NCBI GenBank assembly: GCA_045540115.1
Contig: JAZQGR010000106.1
Span: 24,949 to 88,948, forward strand
Length of the DNA: 64,000 bases
Direction of reading: 5' to 3'
From: Colimorpha_A sp045540115
GTDB lineage: Bacteria; Bacillota; Clostridia; Oscillospirales; CAG-272
This document shows positions 51,119 through 59,088 of this stretch, piece after piece. A program made the position numbers and the translations under genes. The notes beneath the pieces were generated by a model that did no database searches, was not told the DNA's origin, and worked only from the letters and a program-made list of their open reading frames with translations. The first letter of the stretch is position 1. Each line of letters opens with the position of its first letter.

Positions 51119-51508
51119 TCAGTCCTCCGTGTAAACACAACGTGACATAAGCCCTTCGTTTTTGAGTATCGCAACGGTGAGCCCGGAAACGGGAACACCG
51201 CCGATAGAGAAGCATCTCTTCTGGTTGGAAACGTAGGGAGTGCCGATGGAGTAGTCACCGAGCTTTTCGTCGATACCCGACGTTACCGCCGCAAGTCCTG
51301 AAAGAGAGTCAACGCCTCCCTGAGCGAAAAGCGTCTCCGCCTCGTAGGCGACGGCAAGACGGATCTTGTCGGTGATTATCGAGATGGGCGCCGAGACGAG
51401 CATATCGACTACGGTACTCGAAGCGGAGGCAATATAGTCGAACTCCTCCTCGGGAATGGCGCTTCCGCCGAATCTGGAAATATAGTAATCGTAGGAAATA
51501 TACTTCAT
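51119..51508 (-). CDS. Head-tail connector-like protein (gp6-like)
   Basis: 129 residues; helical N-terminal half beginning with ISYDYYISRFGGSAIPEEEF and a beta-rich second half. Similar to small gp6-type connector proteins that bind below the portal. Adjacent to scaffold, as expected for that role. Confidence 0.6.
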   Translation of the reverse strand: MKYISYDYYISRFGGSAIPEEEFDYIASASSTVVDMLVSAPISIITDKIRLAVAYEAETLFAQGGVDSLSGLAAVTSGIDEKLGDYSIGTPYVSNQKRCFSIGGVPVSGLTVAILKNEGLMSRCVYTED

Positions 51509-51517
51509 AAGCCCTCC

Positions 51518-51961
51518 TTATCTGACGGATCGGTAATTGAGAGCGGAGATGGGCGTATCTGCACCGCTGAAGGCGGCAAAGACGGGTGCATCGACCTTTT
51601 CACGTTTAAAGGCGTCGGGATCGCTGTCCATAATTCTCTGAAGCTCAGCCATGAGATCATCACCGTCGCATTCCGAAAGAGCGCGGCAAAGCTCCTTTTC
51701 GGCAAGAAGCGATGTCGGACGGGCTTCCTTTACGATGCCGTCGATTATTCCGCGCTTGAACGCGGCGTGCTTTTCGCTTTCCGATGAAAGGGAAGTGCTC
51801 AGGGTGTCGCGCTCTGAAGTAAGCGCGGCAATAATGACGTCCTTTTTCTCGGCATCCTTGCATTTTTCCTTGAGCAAAGAAACGCTTTTTCCGTGCTCGG
51901 TCATAATTGAATCGATTACGGACTTGTCAAGACCAAGTCCCTCAAGAAATTCTCTTTTCAT
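51518..51961 (-). CDS. Phage scaffold-like protein (GP20 type)
   Basis: 147 residues, helical with a predicted coiled coil. MKREFLEGLGLDKSVIDSIM resembles the minor structural GP20 scaffold family. Guides capsid assembly. It follows the portal rather than preceding the capsid. Confidence 0.65.
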   Translation of the reverse strand: MKREFLEGLGLDKSVIDSIMTEHGKSVSLLKEKCKDAEKKDVIIAALTSERDTLSTSLSSESEKHAAFKRGIIDGIVKEARPTSLLAEKELCRALSECDGDDLMAELQRIMDSDPDAFKREKVDAPVFAAFSGADTPISALNYRSVR

Positions 51962-51974
51962 ATTTATTCCTCCC

Positions 51975-53249
51975 TTATTTGTACCAACGTGCCTTGAATT
52001 CGTCGGCTGTTATTATTCCGCATTTGACGTCCTCGCGCCAGACATCTCTTATGCTGTCGTTGTCGGTGAGAATGCCGTCGCCAACGGTAGTGACAAGCGA
52101 AGGCTTTCCGACCTGCAGCGAATAGAGAGAGCAAAGGGTGATGATGGCATCAAAAAGCTCGTTCAGCGAATCCTTGAGTGCCTCTCTTATCGCCGATACA
52201 GTCGTATAGGTTCTCTGACGCATTGAACGGATCTCGGTCGCCGTCTTTGCGACGGTGCTCGGATCCGAGAAGGTGCCGCGAGCAATACCGCAGGCATCCT
52301 CAACGAGCATAATGATCCTGTTAAGCCCGTTTATGAGCGATTCATCGCGGAGCGAGGGCGCAAATACCTTGAAAAGCTCATTTGAGGAGCAGCAGGCATC
52401 AAGAGCGTTTGTACGGAAAAGACGCTCCTTGCCGAGTGGAAGCACGGGCTTGCCGTCCTTGCCGAGCCTGAACGCCTCGTCGCTTGCATCGATAGCAAGC
52501 TCACCGCCCTCAAATTCCCACGTAAGACGTTCAAACTGCTTGTCCGCTTCGTGTATAAGCTTTTCTGCACGTCGGAATATCGGAACGCCGAAGGGCGAAA
52601 ATGGATGCGCGGGATTGCCGAAGGGCATTCCGAAATAAACGAAAAGCGGCTTGCACAGTCCCTTGATCTCCACTCTCGGGGAAATTCCAGCCCATTCCTT
52701 AACGTAGGAAAGAAGCGAGGGCGTGGTCGCATTTTCGCCTTCAAAGGCGCGGTTTGTAATAACGTAACCGTCGCCCGACCGTCTGTGCTCCTCGATTCTC
52801 GTGTAAAAAATGCCGTTCTTTTCTGTGCGGTAAATAAATGCACATTCGTCGATACTTCCGCCGGCGTCGATGCCGAGCGGCACAAAATTGAAGGGCAAAA
52901 CAGTCTCAACCCCAAGATTTTTGCCGTCGTATATCGGCTTGAAGATAATGCCGCCGACGGCGCAGGCATATTCCACCGCCCTTTTCAGGGAATTTTTTAA
53001 GCCGTTGACCGCTGGGACGATCTCACCCTTGCCGCCCGCGGCTTCAATATCAAACTCCGTGACAGCAAGAGTTGCAAGCTCCCTTGAAATTGAGGCGGCA
53101 AGGTTTATTCCTCGACTGTCGAGATAAATACCGTAGCTGTTATTAAGCTCAAGCATCTCGTCGTCGGAGATTATACCCGATGGGATAAAGCTTCCGCCTG
53201 CCGACCTCGACGAACGGAAAAATCGGGCAATATTTTCGCGTAGTTTCAA
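51975..53249 (-). CDS. Phage portal protein
   Basis: 424 residues, full length for an SPP1/HK97-type portal. The central stem-forming part and ETATEIRSMRQRTYTTVSAIR-like stretch (here KTATEIRSMRQRTYTTVSA) near the C-terminus are family traits. Forms the DNA entry ring of the procapsid. Ends 13 bp before the scaffold gene. Confidence 0.85.
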   Translation of the reverse strand: MKLRENIARFFRSSRSAGGSFIPSGIISDDEMLELNNSYGIYLDSRGINLAASISRELATLAVTEFDIEAAGGKGEIVPAVNGLKNSLKRAVEYACAVGGIIFKPIYDGKNLGVETVLPFNFVPLGIDAGGSIDECAFIYRTEKNGIFYTRIEEHRRSGDGYVITNRAFEGENATTPSLLSYVKEWAGISPRVEIKGLCKPLFVYFGMPFGNPAHPFSPFGVPIFRRAEKLIHEADKQFERLTWEFEGGELAIDASDEAFRLGKDGKPVLPLGKERLFRTNALDACCSSNELFKVFAPSLRDESLINGLNRIIMLVEDACGIARGTFSDPSTVAKTATEIRSMRQRTYTTVSAIREALKDSLNELFDAIITLCSLYSLQVGKPSLVTTVGDGILTDNDSIRDVWREDVKCGIITADEFKARWYK

Positions 53250-53275
53250 AACAGTACCTCCGTAACCTTTAGTTT

Positions 53276-53302
53276 AAGGGCCCCACGAAGGTGGGACCCC
53301 AA
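53276..53302 (-). other. GC-rich hairpin between capsid and portal genes
   Basis: GGGTCCCAC / GTGGGGCCC (one mismatch) with loop CTTC in the minus-strand transcript and no T-run. Probably a partial terminator or stability element that makes capsid mRNA exceed portal mRNA. Confidence 0.5.
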
Positions 53303-53312
53303 TGAAAATTCC

Positions 53313-54203
53313 TTACACCTCGCTGAGAACGAAAGCAACGCCCTTAACGCGATTTGAAAGAAGGAATACGTCCTCGAAGCTTTCCTCGTAGTAAACGTAC
53401 TTACCGCCGGTAGAAGCAGAGGGCTCGTCAAGGCAGGCGAACTCGTAGGTAACGGGAGTGATGACCGCCTCGGGATGAATGAGCATCATGCTGATCTGAA
53501 GCGCGCCGTCGGAAACCTTCCAGCCGTTCTCGAAATCGTATGCGGTCTTCATAAGCGCGGCAGGAACTTCAACAACGCTCACACCGTCAAGAGTGGTGAC
53601 GGCGCGATTGATCTCGCCGCCGTTCTTTACGTCAAGGCTTCTTCCGATGCTGGAGGCATTCTTCAGAGCCTTCATAACGGAGGGAGTAACGTAGAGGATT
53701 CTTCCGGAAACGGGGATAAGCGCCTCGGTCATCTTAGCCATGAGATCGTCGAAAAGCGAAAGCACGTTTTCGCTCGTAACGGCGACGATATCGGCGTCCT
53801 CGCCCTGATCGGTCCATTCGGCGTAGATCTTCGAAACGGTGTAAGCGTCCATCTCGGGGAACTTGTGCTCGTTGTTGAAAACGGAGGTTATGTTCGCGAT
53901 GGTTGCGGCGTAGTTTGTCTGATCGACGTCGGCGGGATGAATGAGAGTGCTCCACTTTCTCTGATTGGTAAGAGTCTTTCTGTCCCACTGATTCTCAAAA
54001 TTACGCGAAAGCGCATCGACAGTATCTCTGTCGGAGTCAGTTCTTCCCGTGGTGCTTATGACGGGAATTTCAATGGTTTTACCACCGCTGAAGCGAAAGC
54101 GGCCGTTGTTTTCGGTGGCATAAAGGGCACCGAAGTTGAGCGCGTAGGGAAATGCCTGCGCGAGCTGGTCGGAATAGACCTTTGCATAATTGAGATCGTT
54201 CAT
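53313..54203 (-). CDS. Phage major capsid protein
   Basis: 296 residues. Features: N-terminal arm (MNDLNYAKVYSDQLAQAFPY), a beta-rich TIEIPVIS segment, and ALIPVSGRILYVTPSVMKALK with the pattern of HK97-like shell proteins. No separate protease gene is seen. The gene comes directly after the terminase and before the portal, a reversal of the usual order. Confidence 0.82.
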   Translation of the reverse strand: MNDLNYAKVYSDQLAQAFPYALNFGALYATENNGRFRFSGGKTIEIPVISTTGRTDSDRDTVDALSRNFENQWDRKTLTNQRKWSTLIHPADVDQTNYAATIANITSVFNNEHKFPEMDAYTVSKIYAEWTDQGEDADIVAVTSENVLSLFDDLMAKMTEALIPVSGRILYVTPSVMKALKNASSIGRSLDVKNGGEINRAVTTLDGVSVVEVPAALMKTAYDFENGWKVSDGALQISMMLIHPEAVITPVTYEFACLDEPSASTGGKYVYYEESFEDVFLLSNRVKGVAFVLSEV

Positions 54204-54292
54204 TTGTTTTTCTCCTTTGTTTTAAAAAATGTAATTTATATCATCGTGCTTTTTAACGCCGCTTTTACGCCTCGGCAGGCGAAGGCACGGTG

Positions 54293-55510
54293 TTATCCGA
54301 TAAGTTTAATGGCGTCACGCTCAATGGAATATTCAAGCGCGTCAAGGCTGTCAATATCCGTGCTTCCGTTGTCAAGACGCTCGTCGCCGATTCTATCCTG
54401 ACGGTAGAGAGCCGTGGAGAGGGCGTTTTTCACGCTTCCCGCGTCGGAACAAACCCAAAAGCGCCTTTGTGCCATAAGCCGACAGGTAAGCCGTATTCGG
54501 TCGTTGACGGGCGACTTTTTTGCAAGCCGAATGGTGCAACCGAGCCCCGCTTGCTTCACCGACTTTTTGAGGGAACGGATGAGTATCGGCTCGGCATTGT
54601 CACAGTAGACCTGACCGACAGAGCCGAAATCACGTTCGACGGAATGGACAAAATCGCAAAACAGCTCTCCAAGACGGTCGCTGTCAATAAGCGAGGAATG
54701 AAGCTCGCTGCGAAGGATCACAACGCTCTCGTAATTACCGACCGTGGCGGTCGCAACGAAAGCCGTCGCGCTCTTGTTACCGCCAAAGTCAACGCCGACC
54801 GTTATCTTGGAGATCGGAAGCGATGCGATCTTATCGCGTGACATTAAAAACTGAGCGGGATCGTCGGCGAAATGTCGGTAGATAATACCCTCCGCCGCAA
54901 CCCAACGCCCGAGAATATAGCGGTCGTAGTAAACGGTACCCTCATATTCTCTCTTCAGGCTGTGCACGAAGGAGGGAGAGAGAAAGGGATTGTCGTCGAT
55001 CACGTAGCTCTGATGAAAAATATCGGCATCGCTGTCGAGAAATTTCTTGAACCAATGCTCGGGTCCGACGGGATTGCAGGTACCGTCAAAGACCGAATGA
55101 TCCTTGTCAAGACGGCTTTTCAGCATCTCGAAAACGTTCTCGCTCCAGGTAGTTATCTCGTCACCGTAAGCGTACTCTATCCCGCTTCCTTGAAGCTTTG
55201 ACGCCTGATCTTCGCGTCCCGCACCGACAAGCCAGCACTTCCGCCCGAAAAGCATAACGGTATCGTTACCGCTCGGCTTACCAACAAAATATTCTCCCCA
55301 AATCTCTCTCATGGGATCGAGAATGTTTCGGCAAAGAGTGGCTACTGTCGTTCCGATAAGAACGATAAGCCCCTCTCCGCGACAGGCGCGAATCCGCTTT
55401 GGAATCATGAAATAATCACAGTATGTTTTGCCTGAACGCGTGGCTCCGCTTTTTATGTTCCACCTGTGGGTTGCACCGTCAAAATATTCTCTCTGCTTGT
55501 AGCTGAACAC
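54293..55510 (-). CDS. Phage terminase large subunit
   Basis: 405 residues from GTG 55510, preceded by GGAGGTGA; the longer frame to 55588 lacks a site. Packaging ATPase with Walker A KSGATRSGKT, Walker B YAYGDEITTW, and a C-terminal nuclease domain (VGVDFGGNKSATAFV, VYCDNAEP, WVCSDAGSVKNAL). Terminase_3/PBSX type. No small-terminase gene lies beside it. Confidence 0.92.
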   Translation of the reverse strand: MFSYKQREYFDGATHRWNIKSGATRSGKTYCDYFMIPKRIRACRGEGLIVLIGTTVATLCRNILDPMREIWGEYFVGKPSGNDTVMLFGRKCWLVGAGREDQASKLQGSGIEYAYGDEITTWSENVFEMLKSRLDKDHSVFDGTCNPVGPEHWFKKFLDSDADIFHQSYVIDDNPFLSPSFVHSLKREYEGTVYYDRYILGRWVAAEGIIYRHFADDPAQFLMSRDKIASLPISKITVGVDFGGNKSATAFVATATVGNYESVVILRSELHSSLIDSDRLGELFCDFVHSVERDFGSVGQVYCDNAEPILIRSLKKSVKQAGLGCTIRLAKKSPVNDRIRLTCRLMAQRRFWVCSDAGSVKNALSTALYRQDRIGDERLDNGSTDIDSLDALEYSIERDAIKLIG

Positions 55511-55619
55511 CGTCTCACCTCCTTCGGCATAAAAAGAATACCACGTAGGAAAAAATATTTCGCCCCGACTTTTTCCCTTCTTTTTCACGTAAAATAAGCG
55601 GTTTTTTTCGTATCGGCGC

Positions 55620-55648
55620 TTGACATATAGAATTTAATGTGCTAAAAT
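55620..55648 (+). promoter_or_regulatory. Sigma-A promoter of the dapA-dapB-lysA operon
   Basis: Consensus TTGACA at 55620-55625, a 17-nt spacer and TAAAAT at 55643-55648, just before the riboswitch. Divergent from the phage-like terminase gene. Confidence 0.9.
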
Positions 55649-55656
55649 AAAAACAA

Positions 55657-55832
55657 CACAGTAAAGGCGCGTCCGCGCAAGAGTACCGCTTATGAAAAGA
55701 TCCCAAAGGCGACGGGAGATGATAGGCGTGAAAGGGCAGGATGCCGAAAGAAAGAAGCCGCCACCCTTTCTTGGTTCTTCAAAATAAGATTTGCTGAACT
55801 GTCGCCGAAGAAATCGGCGGAGCGTTATCTGT
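55657..55832 (+). promoter_or_regulatory. Lysine riboswitch (L box)
   Basis: The consensus elements of the lysine aptamer appear in order: AAGGCGCG and AAGAGTACCGC at the start, GGCGTGAAAGGGCAGGATGC with GCCGAAAG in the core, then TTGGTTCTTC and TTTGCTGAACTGTC, and the closing P1 arm TTATCTGT that pairs with ACAG.TAA near 55658. Layout matches the B. subtilis lysC leader. Binds lysine and controls dapA transcription. Confidence 0.88.
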
Positions 55833-55842
55833 AAGCCGTGGT

Positions 55843-55897
55843 ATACCTGCGGTGTAGACTATGATGCTCGGACTTTACTGTTCGGGTATTTTTATTT
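55843..55897 (+). terminator. Riboswitch-controlled terminator before dapA
   Basis: ATACCTG at 55843-55849 can pair with CGGGTAT at 55883-55889, followed by a T-rich run TATTTTTATTT ending just ahead of dapA. An expression platform for the lysine aptamer: stable when lysine is bound. The exact antiterminator is not resolved by eye. Confidence 0.65.
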
Positions 55898-55911
55898 AAA
55901 TGGAGAAAGCC

Positions 55912-56799
55912 ATGAAAAAAACAGTATTTACAGGCGCGGCGAGCGCAATAATAACTCCCTTTGACAAGGACGGAAAGGTAGACTATAAGGCATTTGCCGA
56001 CCTCGTCGAATGGCAGATAAAGGAGGGCATCGATGCGATCGTCGTCTGCGGAACGACAGGTGAATCGTCGACGCTTTCCGACGAGGAGCACCGCGAGTGC
56101 ATTTCATTTATGGTAAAGCAAGTCGCAGGCAGAGTGCCGGTCATCGCAGGAACGGGAAGCAACTGTACCGAGTACGCGGTCGATATGACGAAATTCGCCT
56201 GCGAGGCAGGAGCAGACGCAGTCCTCTGCGTAACTCCTTATTATAATAAGGCAACCCAGAAGGGACTTATCAAGATGTATACCGAGATCGCAGACGCGTC
56301 GACTGTTCCGGTTATCCTCTATAACGTTCCCTCACGTACAGGCGTAAATATCGAGCCCGAGACCTACGCGGCGCTTGCTGAGCATCCGAATATCGTCGGA
56401 ATCAAGGAAGCAAACGGCAATATCGGTAAGATCGTAGAAACCTTCGCTCTCTGCGGAGATAAGCTCGATGTATACAGCGGAAACGACGACCAGATCGTCC
56501 CGATAATGGCTCTCGGCGGAAAGGGAGTGATCTCGGTTCTTTCTAACCCGATGCCGAAGGAGACCTCAGAGCTTTGCAAGCTCGCCGCAAGCGGCGATAT
56601 CAAGGGCGCAGCCGAGCTTCAGTATAAGTACCTCCCCTTCATAAAGGCTCTCTTCTCCGAGGTAAACCCTATTCCCGTAAAGGCGGCAATGGCACGTATG
56701 GGCTACGGTGAAAACGTTCTCCGCTCCCCCCTTTCTCCGATGGAAGAAAAGAACGAAGAAAAGCTTGTAAACGAGATGAAGAATCTCGGACTTATCTGA
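55912..56799 (+). CDS. dapA: 4-Hydroxy-tetrahydrodipicolinate synthase
   Basis: Condenses aspartate semialdehyde and pyruvate; first committed lysine step. 295 residues from ATG 55912 (site GGAG); an in-frame ATG at 55900 overlaps that region. GTTGESSTL, VLYNVPSRTGVN-type (here ILYNVPSRTGVN) with the active-site Tyr, and GIKEANGN with the Schiff-base Lys are present. Confidence 0.97.
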   Translation: MKKTVFTGAASAIITPFDKDGKVDYKAFADLVEWQIKEGIDAIVVCGTTGESSTLSDEEHRECISFMVKQVAGRVPVIAGTGSNCTEYAVDMTKFACEAGADAVLCVTPYYNKATQKGLIKMYTEIADASTVPVILYNVPSRTGVNIEPETYAALAEHPNIVGIKEANGNIGKIVETFALCGDKLDVYSGNDDQIVPIMALGGKGVISVLSNPMPKETSELCKLAASGDIKGAAELQYKYLPFIKALFSEVNPIPVKAAMARMGYGENVLRSPLSPMEEKNEEKLVNEMKNLGLI

Positions 56800-56816
56800 T
56801 TAGGAAGTAAAAATAA

Positions 56817-57551
56817 GTGAAAATTATTCTTGTAGGCGCCCTTGGAAGAATGGGCGCACAGGTAAAAAACTCGGCGGACAAGCTCGGATACGAGATCGTG
56901 GCAATGGTGGACGTCGGATATGTGACCGACGGTGACGGCTGTTATGCCTCGATAAGCTCGGTCAAGGAAAACGCCGATGTTATAATCGACTTCTCCTACC
57001 ACGCAGTAACGGCAGACATCGTTTCTTACGCGGCAGAGAAGAAGCTGCCCGCAATAATCTGTACGACAGGTCATACCGAAGAAGAAAAAAACGAGATAGT
57101 GAAAGCGGCAGAAAAAACCGCAATATTCTATTCGGGCAATATGTCGATAGGAATCGCAACCCTTTGCGACGCAGTAAAGCGCGTCGTATCGGTATTTCCC
57201 GATGCAGATGTCGAAATTTGCGAAACTCATCATAACAGAAAGCTCGACGCTCCAAGCGGTACAGCCCTTATGCTCTTTGACGCAGTCAAGGAGGTCCGCC
57301 CCGACGCTGTTGCAGTAAACGGTAGAGCAGGGCAGGCTAAGCGTGAAAAGAAAGACGTCGGTATCTCGGCGCTCCGTATGGGAAACATAGTCGGAATACA
57401 CGAGGTCGCGATCTGCACCGATAACGAGCGCATAACGCTCAAGCACGAGGCGTTCGACCGCGCATTGTTCGCGGACGGCGCTATCAAGGCGGCGGAATAC
57501 CTTGTCGGTAAGCCCGCAGGCTTATATAATATGAAAACAATGCTTAAATAA
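56817..57551 (+). CDS. dapB: 4-Hydroxy-tetrahydrodipicolinate reductase
   Basis: 244 residues from GTG 56817. N-terminal nucleotide-binding LVGALGRMGAQV and the C-terminal substrate site ETHHNRKLDAPSGTA, with HEVAICTDNERITLKHEA. Second lysine step. Product is the Ddh substrate. Confidence 0.97.
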   Translation: MKIILVGALGRMGAQVKNSADKLGYEIVAMVDVGYVTDGDGCYASISSVKENADVIIDFSYHAVTADIVSYAAEKKLPAIICTTGHTEEEKNEIVKAAEKTAIFYSGNMSIGIATLCDAVKRVVSVFPDADVEICETHHNRKLDAPSGTALMLFDAVKEVRPDAVAVNGRAGQAKREKKDVGISALRMGNIVGIHEVAICTDNERITLKHEAFDRALFADGAIKAAEYLVGKPAGLYNMKTMLK

Positions 57552-57554
57552 AAT

Positions 57555-57582
57555 AAACGAAAGCCGTTCGCGGCTTTCGTTT
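57555..57582 (+). other. Intercistronic hairpin between dapB and lysA
   Basis: Perfect 12-bp stem AAACGAAAGCCG / CGGCTTTCGTTT with a TTCG loop. The following bases are GCTAAAG, not T, so it is more likely a stability or processing element than a full terminator. Confidence 0.6.
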
Positions 57583-57597
57583 GCTAAAGGGATAAAA

Positions 57598-58893
57598 ATG
57601 CTTCACACAAATCTTTCGGTAAATGAAAATAACCATCTGACGCTCGCAGGCGCAGATACGGTAGCACTTGCAAAGGAATACGGTACGCCTCTTATGGTCA
57701 TCGACGAGGAGAGAGTAAAGAGCAATATGCTCGCGTATGTCAGCGCAATGAAAAATCACTTCGGTGAAAGCGCAACTCCGTTCTACGCAAGTAAGGCGTT
57801 CTCGTGCAAGTACCTGTACCGCCTCGCAAGCGAGACGGGAATGGGGATCGATATAGTCTCATCGGGCGAGCTTTATACCGCTAAAGCGGCAGGCTTTGAC
57901 CTTTCGCTCTCCTGCTTCCACGGAAACAATAAGACCGATGCAGACATAATCTACGCGCTTGAGAATAACGTGGGACACTTCGTCGTCGATAATCTCTCCG
58001 AGCTTGACCGTATAGACGAGATAGCGGCTGAAATGGGTAAAACGCCGTCAGTCCTTCTTCGCCTTTCCCCCGGAATCGATCCGCATACCTTTGCCGCAGT
58101 CGTAACGGGCTCCGTCGACTGCAAATTCGGTATTGCTATCGAAACAAGTCAGGCAGAGGAGGCGCTCCGCTACGCGCTCGGCAAGAAAAATATATCTGTC
58201 GACGGTATTCACGCGCACATCGGTTCACAGATATTTGATATCGAGCCCTTCTGCGACGAAGCGAAAATAATGGTTGAGTTCCTGTCCGATATGAAGAAAA
58301 AGCTCGGATATGAATGCAAAATACTCAATCTCGGAGGCGGCTTCGGAGTAAAATATATTGAAGGACAGCCGAGCATAAACGTTGAAAGCTTTATTTCCGA
58401 GATAGCGAAATACCTTAAGACAGAAGTCGAAAAATACGGAATAACCTGCCCGAAGATCTATATGGAGCCGGGCAGAAGCATTGTTGCGGACACCTGCTTG
58501 ACGCTCTATACAGTTGGCGGCATAAAGGAGATCCCCGGCTTCAAGAACTACGTATCGGTCGACGGTGGAATGTCAGACAACCCGCGTTATGCCCTTTACG
58601 GCTCGGAATATACCGTCTGCCTCGCATCGAGAATGGCGGACGAGAATGATTTCAAATGTACCGTCGCCGGCAGATGCTGTGAAAGCGGAGACCTGATACA
58701 GGAAAACGTGCTTCTCCCGAAGCCGAACCGCGGAGATATACTCGCAGTTCTCGTAACAGGCGCGTATAACTACTCAATGGCAAGTAACTATAATAGAATC
58801 CCCCGTCCCGCTGTCGTCGCAGTAACTAAGGATGGCATTAAGCCCGTCATCCGCCGCGAAAGCTTCGAGGATCTGATCAGAAACGACGTATAA
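57598..58893 (+). CDS. lysA: Diaminopimelate decarboxylase
   Basis: 431 residues; PLP enzyme making lysine from meso-diaminopimelate. FYASKAFSCKYL holds the PLP-binding Lys, IHAHIGSQIFD and NLGGGFGVKY are typical, and CESGDLI is the C-terminal catalytic Cys motif. Last gene of the riboswitch operon. Together with dapA, dapB and ddh a complete short route to lysine is present in this window. Confidence 0.97.
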   Translation: MLHTNLSVNENNHLTLAGADTVALAKEYGTPLMVIDEERVKSNMLAYVSAMKNHFGESATPFYASKAFSCKYLYRLASETGMGIDIVSSGELYTAKAAGFDLSLSCFHGNNKTDADIIYALENNVGHFVVDNLSELDRIDEIAAEMGKTPSVLLRLSPGIDPHTFAAVVTGSVDCKFGIAIETSQAEEALRYALGKKNISVDGIHAHIGSQIFDIEPFCDEAKIMVEFLSDMKKKLGYECKILNLGGGFGVKYIEGQPSINVESFISEIAKYLKTEVEKYGITCPKIYMEPGRSIVADTCLTLYTVGGIKEIPGFKNYVSVDGGMSDNPRYALYGSEYTVCLASRMADENDFKCTVAGRCCESGDLIQENVLLPKPNRGDILAVLVTGAYNYSMASNYNRIPRPAVVAVTKDGIKPVIRRESFEDLIRNDV

Positions 58894-58899
58894 AAAACC

Positions 58900-58961
58900 A
58901 CCTGCTTCTGATATGCACCTCCAAAAGTGTCTAACTTTTGGGGTGCATATCATATGCAGGG
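58900..58961. repeat. Long inverted repeat resembling IS3-family terminal repeats, after lysA
   Basis: Two arms of about 27 nt, CCTGCTTCTGATATGCACC... and ...GGTGCATATCATATGCAGG, with GTGTCTAAC near the centre. The right arm read inward, TGATATGCACCCCAAAAGTT and AGACAC, is like the terminal inverted repeat of IS3-type elements of Firmicutes. No transposase remains. It may also terminate the lys operon. Confidence 0.65.
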
Positions 58962-58982
58962 GGATGTTTATTTTTGAAAATA

Positions 58983-59011
58983 TTGACTTTTTAACGACGG
59001 AATGTTAAAAT
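58983..59011 (+). promoter_or_regulatory. Sigma-A promoter of the DUF4091 gene
   Basis: TTGACT at 58983-58988, a 17-nt spacer, TAAAAT at 59006-59011. Confidence 0.82.
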
Positions 59012-59088
59012 ATTTATAAGCATATTTCAATAGTCCAAAAGGGAATATCAGACGTTGAAAGAAGCGTTTATCTTAAGGAGAAACAATT

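Larger units (their letters stand above)
48300..55510 (-). mobile_element. Compact tail-less phage-like gene cluster
   Basis: Twelve minus-strand genes in this order: terminase large subunit, capsid, portal, scaffold, connector, three small proteins, a fibre-like protein, a coiled-coil membrane protein, holin and amidase. All frames are intact with good ribosome binding sites. I recognise no tail tube, tape measure, sheath, integrase, repressor or replication gene. Base composition is like the host's. Flanking direct repeats were not found by eye. Confidence 0.8.

Noticed and set aside
53276..53302. Terminator ending the capsid transcript fully
   Set aside because: The hairpin has a mismatch and no T-run, and the portal gene has no promoter of its own in sight, so full termination is unlikely.
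47800..55600. Attachment sites or direct repeats at the edges of the phage-like cluster
   Set aside because: No convincing direct repeat, tRNA end or integrase was found by eye.
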